Source: Clostridium gelidum
Lineage (GTDB): Bacteria > Bacillota > Clostridia > Clostridiales > Clostridiaceae
NCBI RefSeq assembly: GCF_019977655.1
Contig: NZ_AP024849.1
Span: forward strand, 4,745,001 to 4,809,000
Length of the DNA: 64,000 nt
Direction: 5' to 3'
Positions 62,733-64,000 of the stretch are shown here, piece after piece (position 1 is the stretch's first letter; each line of letters begins with the position of its first letter). The notes below the pieces were generated by a model. That model ran no database searches. It worked only from the letters and a program-made list of their open reading frames with translations, and was not told the DNA's origin. Made by a program: the position numbers and the translations under genes.

Positions 62733-62873
62733 ATGCCAAATAAAGAAGGCTCAATTAACCCAATACAAAAAGGAGCACGAAGACAAAATTTACACGATAA
62801 GCAAGATAATGTTGGCGAAAATCATAAAAATAAGCCTGAATATACGAACTTTGATGGAAAACCAATAGACTAA
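62733..62873 (+). CDS. Small hydrophilic protein, 46 residues, unknown
   Basis: MPNKEGSINPIQKGARRQ at the start, then a chain rich in Asn, Lys, Gln, His, Asp and Gly with no hydrophobic core, ending NFDGKPID. GGGAGGTG stands 8 bases before the ATG, an excellent ribosome site. Upstream, CATAAAATA near 62672 resembles the -10 of sigma-E/sigma-K promoters (CATAnnnTA). The composition recalls minor small acid-soluble spore proteins, but it matches none that I know. A gene with a hairpin after it. Confidence 0.6.
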   Translation: MPNKEGSINPIQKGARRQNLHDKQDNVGENHKNKPEYTNFDGKPID

Positions 62874-62878
62874 AATTT

Positions 62879-63003
62879 AAAGAGATACTTAGTTAAGGCA
62901 CATGAAATAAAATAACAAGTCAATGACGCAAAATAGACTATCATGCTGACTTGTTATTTTTTTGATTGTGCCTTAACTGAATAAATATAATTAAGTATCT
63001 CTT
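62879..63003. terminator. Hairpin split by a family 2 element
   Basis: AAAGAGATACTTA (62879-62891) and TAAGTATCTCTT (62992-63003) pair perfectly over about 11 bases. The whole loop between them is the family 2 copy at 62893-62976 plus 15 bases. This reads as a terminator of the small gene, or of fchA on the other strand, interrupted by insertion. Confidence 0.6.
62893..62976. repeat. Family 2 palindromic element, copy 5 (internally deleted)
   Basis: Only 84 bp: the outer arms GTTAAGGCACATGAAATAAA.. and ..TTTTTTTGATTGTGCCTTAAC are kept, with AATAACAAGTCA / TGACTTGTTATT. The central hairpin of the other copies is missing; a remnant AATGACGCAAAATAGACTATCATG remains in the loop. Confidence 0.85.
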
Positions 63004-63024
63004 ATATACTTGTTCTAACTAGTA

Positions 63025-63675
63025 TTATGAATTAGGATAAATTACACTGTTTACATCTTCAGTAATTAAATTCTTTTCTTTGATTGATTTTTCCATGATT
63101 CCATTTAATTCATTATCAATTTTATAAAAAAACTTTTCACTTCTAAGTCCATTTAAATTCACTTTAACATTTACTATAGAGCTTTCTATAGCTGAGTGAA
63201 GTAAAATTGCAGAAATCGCCAAATCTGATAATAACATTTTATTACCGTATTTAGACATGATTTTTAAATTTTCATAGAATTCTAAACTTTCTCTTGCTAA
63301 TATCAAAGGTGCTTCCATAGATTTTATTGTATTTTCTTTTATCTCTAATGTTCTTTTTTTCTTATCTTCATAAGTATCTTTTGGTAATTTATAAGCATCC
63401 ATTAATTTCAAAAAGTTATCTCTGTCTTCTTCCATAAGTTCTAAGCTTCTTAATGTAAATTCTTTAGATTGTTTTTCAAATTTATCTATAATCGCTTTTT
63501 CGTTATCTTGTAGGTTTATATATTTTTTTTTGCCTACAGTCAAAGAATAAACCATAGAATTTAATGCTCCAGATAATGCAGCAATAAGTCCAGCTACACT
63601 TCCACCACCTGGTGCTGATAAATCTGACCCTAATTCCTCTAAGAACTGTTTAATACTTTCATCACAAAATTTCAT
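63025..63675 (-). CDS. Cyclodeaminase/cyclohydrolase family protein (FchA/FTCD C-terminal type)
   Basis: 216 residues, helical. The N-terminal PGGGSVAGLIAALSGAL (residues 22-38) is the signature of the formiminotetrahydrofolate cyclodeaminase family, which includes methenyl-THF cyclohydrolase FchA. It would act in folate one-carbon metabolism, converting 5-formimino- or 5,10-methenyl-THF. The exact reaction is not decided by sequence. It is convergent with the 46-residue gene. Confidence 0.88.
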   Translation of the reverse strand: MKFCDESIKQFLEELGSDLSAPGGGSVAGLIAALSGALNSMVYSLTVGKKKYINLQDNEKAIIDKFEKQSKEFTLRSLELMEEDRDNFLKLMDAYKLPKDTYEDKKKRTLEIKENTIKSMEAPLILARESLEFYENLKIMSKYGNKMLLSDLAISAILLHSAIESSIVNVKVNLNGLRSEKFFYKIDNELNGIMEKSIKEKNLITEDVNSVIYPNS

Positions 63676-63747
63676 ATTCTATTATTCCCCTCTCTATTAT
63701 TAATATCTCCTAGAACGAAAGTATCTTCGTCAATTTCCATATATTAA

Positions 63748-64000
63748 TTAGTCAATATTCTTATTATCCAAAATTGACACTAAGTAACCCAAGTATATCC
63801 AAAATATCATAGAAATAAAGCTTACTATATATATTAATGTACTCTCGAATAAATTTACTGCAAGAATTCCAACTACAAGTGAAGTTAATGTTGTCATTTG
63901 AAATTTTTCTTTCCTTCTTAATTTATCTAAATGTTGCACTATAAATATTAAAATCATTGCTATAAAAGTAAGAAATAATAATAACGAAATGATACCATTT
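63748..64000 (-). CDS. Membrane protein of unknown function (5' end outside window)
   Basis: The frame is open to the window edge. A Met codon at 63957 could start a 69-residue protein, but the upstream residues (GIISLLLFLTFIAM) continue a membrane helix, so the gene probably begins outside. Three hydrophobic segments are visible: up to the short basic stretch DKLRRKEK, then two after it, ending SILDNKNID. No family is recognised. Confidence 0.6.
   Translation of the reverse strand, partial: NGIISLLLFLTFIAMILIFIVQHLDKLRRKEKFQMTTLTSLVVGILAVNLFESTLIYIVSFISMIFWIYLGYLVSILDNKNID

Overview
The window is a stretch of very AT-rich chromosome (below about 30% GC by eye) from an anaerobic, spore-forming, fermentative Firmicute. 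Pyruvate formate-lyase, lactate dehydrogenase, rubredoxin, a forespore-type (sigma-G) promoter in front of a GerA/SpoVAF-like gene, T-box leaders, a ZTP riboswitch and the codon usage all point to Clostridium sensu stricto, of the C. beijerinckii / C. saccharoperbutylacetonicum kind. The species call is inference. It is core chromosome, with no prophage, plasmid, CRISPR array, rRNA or tRNA gene seen.

Layout. 1-2569 (minus): an ABC importer of the nitrate/sulfonate/taurine type (lipoprotein, permease, ATPase cut by the window edge) behind a YaaR gene. 3144-12622: a small unknown protein, asnB, a GerA/SpoVAF-like germination gene, cvfB-like, gamma-carbonic-anhydrase-like, a PHP phosphoesterase, an Lrp-type regulator and a CmpB-like membrane protein. 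12660-23412: an HprK/PEPCK-fold protein of unknown role, a ComEC-like lipoprotein, a Glu T-box with HIT protein and gltX, a DODA-type dioxygenase, glnS, an RNase H-like nuclease and a HAD phosphatase. 23792-29823 (minus): nitroreductase, EFR1 ferredoxin-flavodoxin, acyltransferase, AI-2E transporter, a YczE/cytidylate-kinase-like fusion and a MarR regulator. 30061-38222: Arg T-box with argS, a Ppx/GppA protein, an M50 protease, a propeller/NAGPA pair and birA. 38297-43930: ldh, a DnaQ-like nuclease, rubredoxin and pflA/pflB behind a ZTP riboswitch. 46294-52586 (minus): the complete pyrimidine operon pyrB-I-C-F-K-D-E with an attenuator. 53036-64000: a serine-hydrolase-like protein lacking its usual nucleophile, pfk, uppP, manA, a TPR protein, ychF, pdaA and small membrane or folate proteins.

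The most interesting structure is not in the genes. Two unrelated families of dispersed, imperfectly palindromic elements sit between them. Family 1 (about 120-240 bp; 3485-3707, 10150-10270, 10341-10576, 15729-15957, 33841-34034) folds into one long hairpin with inner loops. Family 2 (about 85-170 bp; 27911-28078, 40376-40534, 52643-52806, 56257-56422, 62893-62976, plus solo arms) has a long outer stem and a separate central hairpin. Within each family the paired arms change together between copies, which indicates that the fold is maintained. One copy of each family supplies the last codons and stop of a neighbouring gene, one family 2 copy lies inside the pyr mRNA leader, and one lies inside another hairpin. 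I know of no named family they match; a genome-wide search is needed before calling them new.

Regulation is well visible: T-box leaders with specifiers GAA (gltX) and AGA (argS), a ZTP riboswitch on pflB, a pyr attenuator, several sigma-A promoters with 16-17 bp spacers, and strong intrinsic terminators at most convergent gene ends.
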